Assembly: GCA_020351025.1 (NCBI GenBank)
Contig: CP070728.1
Coordinates: forward strand, 1,187,258 to 1,227,931
DNA: 40,674 nucleotides
Direction: 5' to 3'
Source of the DNA: Planctomycetota bacterium
GTDB lineage: Bacteria > Planctomycetota > Phycisphaerae > Sedimentisphaerales > Anaerobacaceae
Shown: piece by piece, positions 30,088 through 37,390 of the stretch
How positions within the stretch are numbered: position 1 is the first letter of the stretch
Layout of the letters: every line of letters starts with the position of its first letter
The notes under the pieces: generated by a model
Seen by the model: only the letters and a program-made list of their open reading frames with translations
Databases searched by the model: none
Told to the model about the DNA's origin: nothing
Program-made: the position numbers and the translations under genes

Positions 30088-31122
30088 TCACTCGTTTTCG
30101 TTTTCTTCAGGTTCTTCTTGGATTTGGTTTAGCTGCATACCGAAGCGGTCGAGTTTTTTCTGACCTTCTTCGTACTGGCCGTATGCGTTTTTCAGATGCT
30201 TGCCGAGTATTTCCCAGCTTTCCCCGAAGCTGCCGAAGGAGGCGTTTAGCTTTTTGAGGTTCTGTCGGATTTCTGCGGCCTGTTTTTCGATTTTCAGGCC
30301 GTGCAGGCCCATCACGACTGTCATTAGATATGTGTATAATAAATTGGGGCTTACGGGGATCACCTTTTTGTCGAGTGAGTATTGAAGGATGTCCTTTGCA
30401 TCCTCGGCGTATTTCACGATGGTTTCATAATAGATGTTCTCAGCGGGTATATACATAAGGGCAAAATCAAGGGTGCCTTCGGCGGGTCTTATGTAGTCGG
30501 AGGCGATTTTGTCGATATGAATGGTTACATCCTTCAGGAACTGTTTGCGAAGCTTTGCTTTTTCCTCGTCGGCTTGGACCTTCAGGATTGCCTCGAAGCT
30601 GGGCAATGGGAATTTTGCATCGATGGGGACGCAGTATTCGGGCATCTTTATAAGTGCATCGACCACTTTCCCGTCTCGAAAGGCGTATTGCAGCTCGTAG
30701 CTGTCTTTGGGCATGATATTTTCAAGCAGGTTCTTGAGAGACCATTCTCCCATCTGGCCACGGAGCTTTGGGCTGGTCAGGATGTTCTGGAGGCGTTCTA
30801 CTTCGGTACCGACCTGGAGCATTTGTTTGTTTGTTCCCTGCAACTCGCCGATTTGTGTGTTTAGTCGGGATAGGACCTGCTGGCTGGACTGCAGGGACTG
30901 TGTGAGATTAGTCTGGCCTTGCTGGAGGGACTTTTGCAGGTTTTCTGAGGTTCTGTCCTGGGCGGCTTTTAAGACTTCGAGCTGCTGGGCGAGCAGGCCG
31001 ATATTGGCGGAATGTGCGGCGGTTTCTTTTCTGGCGTAGAAGCTTGTGCCAATCAGCCAAATTAGAAGGGATAACACAACAACAATCAGAACTAAAGCAA
31101 CTACAACTAAAATCAATTCCAT
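30088..31122 (-). CDS. rmuC: RmuC-family protein
   Basis: A 344-residue protein with one N-terminal membrane helix (about 3-25, LILVVVALVLIVVVLSLLIW), a long coiled coil rich in glutamine and serine (about 38-100), and the RmuC nuclease-fold domain from about 110. Motifs include LRGQMGEWSLKNLLENIMP, VDALIKMPEY, CVPIDAKFPLPSFEA and LDFALMYIPAENIYYE. RmuC limits recombination at inverted repeats in E. coli. I placed the start at 31122, because GAGGG lies at good distance before that ATG; a start at 31146 would add eight residues (MHFFEGIK) with no ribosome site. It is divergent from the HAD gene. Confidence 0.93.
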   Translation of the reverse strand: MELILVVVALVLIVVVLSLLIWLIGTSFYARKETAAHSANIGLLAQQLEVLKAAQDRTSENLQKSLQQGQTNLTQSLQSSQQVLSRLNTQIGELQGTNKQMLQVGTEVERLQNILTSPKLRGQMGEWSLKNLLENIMPKDSYELQYAFRDGKVVDALIKMPEYCVPIDAKFPLPSFEAILKVQADEEKAKLRKQFLKDVTIHIDKIASDYIRPAEGTLDFALMYIPAENIYYETIVKYAEDAKDILQYSLDKKVIPVSPNLLYTYLMTVVMGLHGLKIEKQAAEIRQNLKKLNASFGSFGESWEILGKHLKNAYGQYEEGQKKLDRFGMQLNQIQEEPEENENE

Positions 31123-31249
31123 CTTTATGCCCTCGAAAAAGTGCATTGATTATAGGTGTTCTCGCCACTTGCGTCAAAGAGCAAACTGGTAGTGGAAGCT
31201 TGCGTAAATAAATCTTGATATGATAGACTAAGGCAACTATTGTGGGCTT

Positions 31250-31852
31250 ATGGGAAAGATAAAGGCAGTTATATTTGATTGGGGCGGAGTTTTGATAGAT
31301 GACCCGGAAGAGGGGCTGATGCGGTGCTGTTCTGATGCCTTGGGGGTGTTGAAGGAAGAGTACACAAAAGCACATAAGAAATTTGCTCCGGATTTTCGCA
31401 GTGGCAGTATCACAGAGGATACTTATTGGGGGAGTGTTTGCGGTGAATTGGATGTGGCGGTGCCGCAGGGTTCGTTGTGGGGACGGGCGTTTGAAGCGAT
31501 ATACCGGCCTAAGGAGGAGATGTTTGCGCTGGTGAATTCGCTTGGAAAGAGCGGCTATAAGACTGCCCTATTATCCAATGCTGAGCTTCCAACGATGGAG
31601 TACTTTTACGCCCGGGGGTATGATATGTTCGATGTGCTTATATTTTCGTGTGCTGAGGGGACAAAGAAGCCTGAGAGGAGAATCTATGAGCTGGCCTTGG
31701 AGAGGCTTGGAACCAAAGTGAGCGAATCAGTGTTTATAGATGATAAAAATACGTGCATAGAAGGGGCAAAAGCGATTGGGCTCAATACGATACTTTTTGA
31801 AAGCATTGAGCAGGTTAAGACGAAATTATCTGCGCTGGGTGTAAAAATTTAA
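31250..31852 (+). CDS. HAD-superfamily hydrolase, subfamily IA type
   Basis: A 200-residue haloacid-dehalogenase-fold protein. Motif 1 is FDWGGVL, with nucleophile D10; the usual second aspartate is a glycine, as in several sEH-N/YihX-like members. Motif 2 is ALLSNAE, motif 3 the lysine in TKKPERRIYELALERL, and motif 4 the acidic pair in VFIDDKNTCIEGA. A small cap region lies between motifs 1 and 2. Most relatives are phosphatases acting on small sugar phosphates; the substrate here is unknown. The ribosome site is weak. The next gene starts 34 bases downstream, so they are probably cotranscribed. Confidence 0.85.
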   Translation: MGKIKAVIFDWGGVLIDDPEEGLMRCCSDALGVLKEEYTKAHKKFAPDFRSGSITEDTYWGSVCGELDVAVPQGSLWGRAFEAIYRPKEEMFALVNSLGKSGYKTALLSNAELPTMEYFYARGYDMFDVLIFSCAEGTKKPERRIYELALERLGTKVSESVFIDDKNTCIEGAKAIGLNTILFESIEQVKTKLSALGVKI

Positions 31853-31886
31853 CCCGGACGCCTGCGCTTTGCCGGAAGAATTTGGA

Positions 31887-32759
31887 ATGGGATTTTGTGA
31901 ATTAGTGAAAAGCGGAAACACGGTGCTTCTTGATGGGGCAATGGGGACGCAATTGGATAAGCGGGGACTGATGGGCCGCGGCAGAAATAATTTAGATGCG
32001 CCGGATGCGGTTTTAGAGATTCATCAGGAATACGCCCGCTGCGGATGCGATGCTTTAACCACTAATACACTGACGATGAACCGCATCTATATCGAGACGC
32101 ACAACGTCGGTGTTGAAGTCCGGGACGTGAATCGGGCTGGTGCCAAACTGGCGAGACAGGCAGCAGGGGAAAAACAATATGTGCTGGGGGATATAAGCTC
32201 AACGGGTAAGCTGCTTGAGCCATACGGACAATACAAAGAGGCGCAATTTTACGCTGCGTTTAAGGAACAGGCTGAAATTTTATCCGAGGCCGGAGTGGAC
32301 GCGTTTATTATCGAAACGATGTTTGATTTGCGGGAGGCACTGTGCGCTGTTCGAGCGTGCAAGGATAACTTTTCGCTGCCTGTGATCGCTTCGATTGCGT
32401 TTGCAACTAAGGAGAAAGGGGGCAGGACGATGATGGGCAACAGCGCTGCACAGTGCGCCGGAGAGCTAACGGATGCCGGAGTTGATGTTGTAGGCGCCAA
32501 CTGCGGTGATATTGACCCGGCTGCGATGGCTGAAATAGTAGGCATGCTTAAATCGGCAACAACTGTGCCTATATTGGCACAGCCTAATGCGGGCAGGCCG
32601 AAATTGGTTGGGGCTCAGACGGTATTTGATATGGCTCCGGAAAGTTTTGAGGAAGGCATTTTTAAATGCATAGGGGCCGGCGCTAATATTGTGGGCGGCT
32701 GTTGCGGAACGACACCCGAGCATATTCTCGCTATAGTTAAAAACTTGAAGAAGGGATGA
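31887..32759 (+). CDS. Homocysteine S-methyltransferase-like protein (zinc-dependent)
   Basis: A 290-residue TIM-barrel protein of the homocysteine methyltransferase domain family (the N-terminal module of MetH and related corrinoid systems). It begins with LLDGAMGTQLDKRG, continues with DALTTNTLTMNR, and keeps the three zinc cysteines: C206 in GANCGD and C272-C273 in GGCCGTTPEH. The zinc activates a thiol such as homocysteine. The cobalamin and folate domains of full MetH are absent, so it either works with separate subunits or uses another methyl donor. I chose the ATG at 31887 because GGAAG at 31874-31878 precedes it; the TTG at 31869 is less likely. A weak hairpin (GAAAGC / GCTTTC, 32761-32779) follows the stop. 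Confidence 0.88.
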   Translation: MGFCELVKSGNTVLLDGAMGTQLDKRGLMGRGRNNLDAPDAVLEIHQEYARCGCDALTTNTLTMNRIYIETHNVGVEVRDVNRAGAKLARQAAGEKQYVLGDISSTGKLLEPYGQYKEAQFYAAFKEQAEILSEAGVDAFIIETMFDLREALCAVRACKDNFSLPVIASIAFATKEKGGRTMMGNSAAQCAGELTDAGVDVVGANCGDIDPAAMAEIVGMLKSATTVPILAQPNAGRPKLVGAQTVFDMAPESFEEGIFKCIGAGANIVGGCCGTTPEHILAIVKNLKKG

Positions 32760-32871
32760 GGAAAGCGGATATGGCTTTCTTCGATAGGTTTAAATATTTT
32801 TATGAAGAAACCTTCAATTGGTGGTATGATATTTTCAGACAGTTGTAAGAGAAGTTTAGGAGGTTAAGGTT

Positions 32872-33882
32872 ATGTCTGATAAATTAAATCGTCGTGGTTT
32901 TTTGAAGGGTTCACTTGCTGCGGGCGCTGCCAGCGGATTTGTAAGTCTTGAAGAAAAGATTCTGTTAGCGGCGATGGAAAAGGGGATCGACGTTGAGAAG
33001 GAGAAGCGAAAAGCCAAATCCGGCGAAAAGGTGCCTGTTGGCAAGATTGGCGATCTAAAGGTAAGTAGATTAATTCTTGGCGGCAATTTAATCGGCGGCT
33101 GGGCGCACGCGAGGGATTTGATTTATGTATCCAGTTTATTCAAGGCCTATAACACCGAAGAGAAGATTTTTGAGACGCTTGCTTTGGCTGAAGAGCAGGG
33201 CATCAACGCAATTGTGATAGACTGCAACCAGTTAGATGTTATCAACGAGTACAAGAAGCAGACGGGAGGGAAAATTCAGGCGATAGCATCGGTTAAGCCG
33301 CGGGATGATAATCCGAAGGCGGACATCGACGAGACGGCAGGTAAGGGTGCCGCTACGGTATATCTGCACGGCGCGGTTTGTGACTTCACTGTGCAAAGAG
33401 GGCGCATAGATGTGCTTGAGAAGGCCCTGGAGCACATCAGGAAGAACAAGTTATTGGCGGGTATCGGCTGCCATTCGCTGTATGTTCCGATGGAAGTTGA
33501 AGAAGTTGGAATCAAGCCGGACTACTACGTTAAGACACTGCACCACGACAAGTACTGGTCCGCCCACCCGAGAGAGAACCGCAAGCCGTTCAGCGTTGAT
33601 GCCGAGCGTTATGCTGACCACAACGAATTTCATGACAACATTTATTGCCTTAAACCTGAAGAAACGATTGAGTTTATGAAGAAGGTGAAGGCGCCGTGGA
33701 TAGCATTCAAGACATTGGCGGCGGGGGCGATTGACCCGAGGACGGGATTTAAGTATGCCTTTGAGAACGGCGCCGACTTTATCACGGTGGGGATGTTCGA
33801 TTTTCAGATTGTGGCGGATGCGGATATTGCCAGAGATGTGCTGGCTGGTATCAAAGAGAGGCCTCGTCCCTGGAAGGCCTGA
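32872..33882 (+). CDS. Tat-exported aldo/keto reductase-like protein
   Basis: A 336-residue protein. The N-terminus NRRGFLKGSLAAGAASG is a twin-arginine signal. After a charged linker (about 38-52) the sequence GKIGDLKVSRLILGGN resembles the start of aldo/keto reductases, and later segments (GINAIVIDC, AIASVKPRDDNPKADI, WIAFKTLAAGAI, ITVGMFDFQIVADADI) fit a TIM barrel. I cannot identify the standard catalytic Tyr/Lys with confidence, so it may be a divergent or non-reductase member. AGGAGG lies before the ATG. A TATGAT at 32825-32830 could be its -10 box. Similar proteins occur in planctomycete genomes; the substrate is unknown. Confidence 0.7.
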   Translation: MSDKLNRRGFLKGSLAAGAASGFVSLEEKILLAAMEKGIDVEKEKRKAKSGEKVPVGKIGDLKVSRLILGGNLIGGWAHARDLIYVSSLFKAYNTEEKIFETLALAEEQGINAIVIDCNQLDVINEYKKQTGGKIQAIASVKPRDDNPKADIDETAGKGAATVYLHGAVCDFTVQRGRIDVLEKALEHIRKNKLLAGIGCHSLYVPMEVEEVGIKPDYYVKTLHHDKYWSAHPRENRKPFSVDAERYADHNEFHDNIYCLKPEETIEFMKKVKAPWIAFKTLAAGAIDPRTGFKYAFENGADFITVGMFDFQIVADADIARDVLAGIKERPRPWKA

Positions 33883-33913
33883 AATCGCTCACGTAAGGAC
33901 AACACACGGGGTT

Positions 33914-34345
33914 ATGGTAAATAGTCATCTGGTAATTTTGAAAAGGCCTTATTTGGATGCAATTTTAAGTGGGCGCAAGCAAATTGAATCGCGTTTTACC
34001 AAGGTAAGACGCGGTTTTTTCGGTCGGGTTTTTCCCGGCGATACACTATTCCTGAAACAAAGCAGCGGGGCGGTCTGTGCGGCAGCAACAGTTTTGGCGG
34101 TTAAAAAGTTTGAGGACCTGACACCAATCAAGGTAATCGAGATAAGAGAGCAATATGACGACTATATTGGGGGCAGTGATGAATACTGGCGGAGTAAAAC
34201 AGACAGTAGATTTTGCCTTTTGGTTTGGCTCAAAGATGTCAGGGCGATTGAGCCTGTTCAAATCGGCAAGAGGGACTGGCGGGGGTGGGTGGTTTTAACG
34301 CGGAAAGAGGACTTCGGCCTTTTGAATATGGACAATGTACAATAG
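33914..34345 (+). CDS. ASCH-domain protein
   Basis: A 143-residue protein made almost entirely of an ASCH (PUA-related) fold: VILKRPYLDAILSGRKQIES, then GDTLFLKQSSGAVCAAATV, matching the usual 'ikp.y...I..G.KtvE.R' and 'Gd.i.l......g...a.V' pattern, with a C-terminal extension ending WVVLTRKEDFG. ASCH domains bind RNA or modified nucleic acids and some hydrolyse acetylated nucleosides. I chose the ATG at 33914; an open frame reaches back to 33731, but it lies within the previous gene in another phase. It begins 31 bases after the reductase-like gene. Confidence 0.75.
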   Translation: MVNSHLVILKRPYLDAILSGRKQIESRFTKVRRGFFGRVFPGDTLFLKQSSGAVCAAATVLAVKKFEDLTPIKVIEIREQYDDYIGGSDEYWRSKTDSRFCLLVWLKDVRAIEPVQIGKRDWRGWVVLTRKEDFGLLNMDNVQ

Positions 34346-34387
34346 ATGAGCGAAGTAATTTTGCGGAGTTTAGTTCGTGATTTGTAG

Positions 34388-34936
34388 CTACTTCCAATCG
34401 CCGGGGTAGTGGATATTTTCGGGGTGAATATCAAATTTTCTGCGCAGCGCTTCTATAAGGGCTTCGGCCCTTTTTATCTGGAAGTCGGTAGGGACGGAGG
34501 TTTTGCCGTTGGCAATAATGCATATTCGGATGGTCTGGCCTGTGCCGTACCAGGTTCTTCCCGGTATGATTGACCATTGTCTTTGCCATTTTTCGGTTGG
34601 CTGAATTTGGCCGTCATTGGCGCCGAGACCGTTGCATATAACAAAGTGACAGTTGATATCCTCCGATTGTGTCAGGCCGTTGAGGGAGACCAACTGCTCA
34701 ATGTTGCCGGCTTTGGTGTCGCTGTAATAGATTTCGATGCAGTTCCAGCGGTTTGGTGATTGAGCAGCTCGGGAGGTGACAGTTTTTTCGACGGGGTCGA
34801 GCCGATAATAACTGGAAAGACAAAACGGGCCGGCGGAGGGGGGTTCATTGCTAAGGGCCATTAGGACAACAGCTCCGACAGTCATAGAAATCAGCAAAGC
34901 TGCCAATACTTTAGCCACCCTTGGCTGATTTGACAT
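34388..34936 (-). CDS. Amidase_2/PGRP-like protein with apparently lost zinc ligands
   Basis: A 182-residue protein with a membrane anchor or signal at residues 7-29. The rest resembles N-acetylmuramoyl-L-alanine amidases of the Amidase_2/PGRP fold: WNCIEIYYSDTKAGN, then INCHFVICNGLGANDGQI and KWQRQWSI, the typical 'yHFvI.nG...dG.i...rw..Q' pattern. The first zinc histidine of the family is replaced by tyrosine (Y70), and the last cysteine of 'H...CPG' reads HYPGDWK at the extreme C-terminus, so the site is probably not catalytic. It may be a peptidoglycan-binding pseudoenzyme or a decaying gene. It is convergent with the ASCH gene (42 bases apart). Confidence 0.65.
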   Translation of the reverse strand: MSNQPRVAKVLAALLISMTVGAVVLMALSNEPPSAGPFCLSSYYRLDPVEKTVTSRAAQSPNRWNCIEIYYSDTKAGNIEQLVSLNGLTQSEDINCHFVICNGLGANDGQIQPTEKWQRQWSIIPGRTWYGTGQTIRICIIANGKTSVPTDFQIKRAEALIEALRRKFDIHPENIHYPGDWK

Positions 34937-35159
34937 AGCTTGTTCCTGACAAGTGCTTAAAAGTCTTCACGGATGAATGCCTGATGGGACATAACCGTTT
35001 ATAAAAGGAACATCGGCGGCCTCCGAGAGATTACTCCAATTTTTGCCGAAAAATTTTATCTTAAAGGCTATTGTGTCCCGAAGAGCTATAAAAGGCTTGG
35101 CTATATCCGTATGTTTTGCGATAAGACTTGTGGTCAGATTTTTGAGGGAAGATGATATT

Positions 35160-35870
35160 ATGTCTGAACTTGAGATTGTGCGGGAACTTGCCAGAGAATC
35201 TTTGACGGCAGCGGCATCAACAGTGGAGTTGGGAGCTTTTCTTTGGGAACGAGCCCAACGATTAGTGCGTAACGCCGAATATATCTGCCAATTGCCGGAA
35301 TTGGGCGAGGCGGGTCTGCAGGTAGACCGGTTTTGTCTGGTATCGGCGGCGTATTTTAGCGGAGCGGGTCTGGCGCGGTATGCAGGGGGCAAAGGGCTGG
35401 GAGCAAAGTCAGGGCTTAACGATGTTAACGATGATGATTTGCTGGAATTGTCCGTCCAGGTTGCTGAGCAGAAGCTGGCTGGGGCCATCGAAAAGTCGAG
35501 AATTGAGAAGATAACGAGGATTATCACCGAGAGCGGCAGCTATTTTACGAGGATGGCAGAGGCTATGGTACTTTCTGATGCTCGCAATTTGGATGATATG
35601 GGTTTGGTGGGGATACTTAATGAGTATGGGCGGTATATTTGCCGCGGCAAAGGCGTGAGTGATATTTTGAAGAGCTGGCAGAGGAAGAAAGATTATCGGT
35701 ACTGGCAGGCACGGCTGGAGGAAGGCTTTCGATTTCCGCCGGTGCGTAAGCTTGCTGAGCAGAGGCTTTGTACGGCAGAGGAGTTTATGGACCATCTTAA
35801 TATGGAGGCGGCAGGACGAGACCTGGAAGGATTGGTTGTACGGTCGGCGGATGGGAAGATAAGCAGGTAA
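35160..35870 (+). CDS. HD-domain-like protein with degenerate metal site
   Basis: A mostly helical protein of 236 residues. Its middle follows the HD phosphohydrolase layout, but the metal residues look lost. The helix that should carry 'HD' reads SAAYFSGAG (63-70). The 'II..H' helix reads IITESG (121-126). Only AEAMVLSDARNLDDMGLVGI (133-152) keeps the 'A.il.DAD.LD.lGa.gI' signature. The C-terminal third is a separate helical region with LKSWQRKKDYRYWQARLEEG. Catalysis is therefore doubtful; a regulatory or binding role is possible. I placed the start at 35160, because GAGGGAAG lies before that ATG; an earlier ATG at 35043 would add 39 unusual residues. Confidence 0.6.
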   Translation: MSELEIVRELARESLTAAASTVELGAFLWERAQRLVRNAEYICQLPELGEAGLQVDRFCLVSAAYFSGAGLARYAGGKGLGAKSGLNDVNDDDLLELSVQVAEQKLAGAIEKSRIEKITRIITESGSYFTRMAEAMVLSDARNLDDMGLVGILNEYGRYICRGKGVSDILKSWQRKKDYRYWQARLEEGFRFPPVRKLAEQRLCTAEEFMDHLNMEAAGRDLEGLVVRSADGKISR

Positions 35871-36151
35871 CCGGGTAGAGTTGCGGTTGTGGTGATTCTT
35901 TAACTAACTCTATCTGTATATCATCATAAGCTTTTGTATTTCTAATACGGAGAATTAGCTGTCATAAATATTGCATTTTTGAATCGTTTGTATTGCAGTA
36001 TCAAGATGAGTAAATTATATTTTAGCCTGTATTGTTAGAGGTAAGCAGTGATTTTGCTGTAATAGCAGGAAAGAAAAAATAGTATCAAAACCTTCGGTTG
36101 TTTGGTTGCCTCGCTTAGATATTTGCCGGATAGCAGAAAAATCGATTTTAG

Positions 36152-37012
36152 ATGGCACAAGTTAAGGAAGCATTTGAATTTGTCCGTATCGTCGGAAACG
36201 AGAGGCGCGTAGGTTCGACTTTGCAAAGCGTGTCCCGTCATTGGCAGGGCGAGAAGGAATGTTTTCTCTTTATCAGCCCGCACGACGACGATGTTGCTAT
36301 TAGCGTCGGACTGCTCGTACAATTAGCCAAACGGGAAAATGTTCCCGTACACATAATCATTGTTACCGACGGCAGTATGGGCTATTGCGATATTGCTGAA
36401 AAAGAATCAATTTCCGGAATTCGCTGCGAAGAAGCTTTCGAGTGCTATCAGTCTCTCGATGTTCTGAAGGAGAACATAATCTGGCTTGGTTTTCCGGCTT
36501 GTTATGTTGATGCATATCGTGGTCGTCGGCCGGCCTCTACCAACGATAAAGTTATAATCAAGGGCTTTACCGGTCTGCAGAATGCTTTCACGTACTATTT
36601 GCGAAAGATTTGTCCCACACAATGCTTCCTGCCTACTTCGAAGGATTTACATCCAACTCATCGGATTGTTCACGAAGAGTTTCTTATTAGTCTTTTTCAT
36701 GCCTCAGGTGCCATCTGGCCGGAGCTTGGTGAGCCTTTGGAAAAGACCCCATATAGCCACGAAATAGCGGTTTACTGTGATTTTCCGGAGCCCCCGCAGC
36801 TGAAAGTGCGTACCCCTTTATCTTTTCTTGAAAGAAAACTCAAAGCAATTGCGGCATTTGGCTCTCAAAGGCAGATAGGTTCAATTATTGATATTGTTAA
36901 ACACACCGGGCCCGAAGAGTACATAAGGGCACTGGAGTTTAAGCTTTATAATCCGCATAGATACAAGGACCTTTTTGAAGAAAAGGGAGTAATAGATTTC
37001 ACTCACAGATAA
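36152..37012 (+). CDS. PIG-L family deacetylase
   Basis: A 286-residue zinc-dependent N-deacetylase of the PIG-L/LmbE fold, which removes acetyl groups from N-acetylglucosamine-type sugars. Motifs are complete: SPHDDDVAI with H44, D45 and D46, the TDG element (72-74), and DLHPTHRIVHEE with H167, H170 and H174. It has a ~35-residue N-terminal extension and a C-terminal part (about 230-286) of unknown role. The substrate is unknown, but nagB and DUF4954 lie just downstream, so an amino sugar is likely. No clear ribosome site precedes the ATG. A 378-base gap separates it from DUF4954, so they need not be one operon. Confidence 0.85.
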   Translation: MAQVKEAFEFVRIVGNERRVGSTLQSVSRHWQGEKECFLFISPHDDDVAISVGLLVQLAKRENVPVHIIIVTDGSMGYCDIAEKESISGIRCEEAFECYQSLDVLKENIIWLGFPACYVDAYRGRRPASTNDKVIIKGFTGLQNAFTYYLRKICPTQCFLPTSKDLHPTHRIVHEEFLISLFHASGAIWPELGEPLEKTPYSHEIAVYCDFPEPPQLKVRTPLSFLERKLKAIAAFGSQRQIGSIIDIVKHTGPEEYIRALEFKLYNPHRYKDLFEEKGVIDFTHR

Positions 37013-37390
37013 AATTTTAAATTTTTGTCTATCAAATAACATAACGGGATGAAAGTATATCTACTTTGTTCTACATCAAGCGTTTCGCTGTCTTAGATGC
37101 CTTAAATTTTTGAATGCTAAATCAATCACCCGGAAAACCAGCGCTGGGGTTGGTTAACGAGCGGCGGCTAATGTCTAAAGGGAAGGTTTGGACGGGTATA
37201 TGCCGGATTTGCAGTGTTGACTTTCTTATCAAAGCGAGTATTATTGTTTTATTTAGGTCAGCAAACGTCAGAAGAGATATTCTTTAAAAAATAAAGTTTT
37301 CTTTTATTGGCTTATCAATCGTTTAAGGTCGTGTTTGAAGCCACCTTGTCCCAGAGACGCACTTAAAAATCTTAATATGAGGGGAATAAA
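37013..37390. other. Intergenic region with promoter, upstream of DUF4954 gene
   Basis: This 378-base gap contains no supported gene. It holds the promoter described separately, leaving a leader of about 140 bases before the DUF4954 start. That is long enough for a regulatory RNA structure, but I saw only an AT-rich hairpin around 37285-37310 and no known riboswitch. Upstream of the promoter I saw nothing I can name. Confidence 0.5.
37217..37244 (+). promoter_or_regulatory. Probable sigma-70 promoter of DUF4954-nagB
   Basis: TTGACT (37217-37222) and TATTAT (37239-37244) are separated by 16 bases, each one mismatch or two from the consensus hexamers. Predicted transcription start is near 37251. 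It would drive the DUF4954 and nagB genes. Confidence 0.55.

Noticed and set aside
33731-33913. N-terminal extension of the ASCH gene
   Set aside because: These codons lie out of phase inside the preceding gene and encode no ASCH-like sequence; the ATG at 33914 begins the domain.
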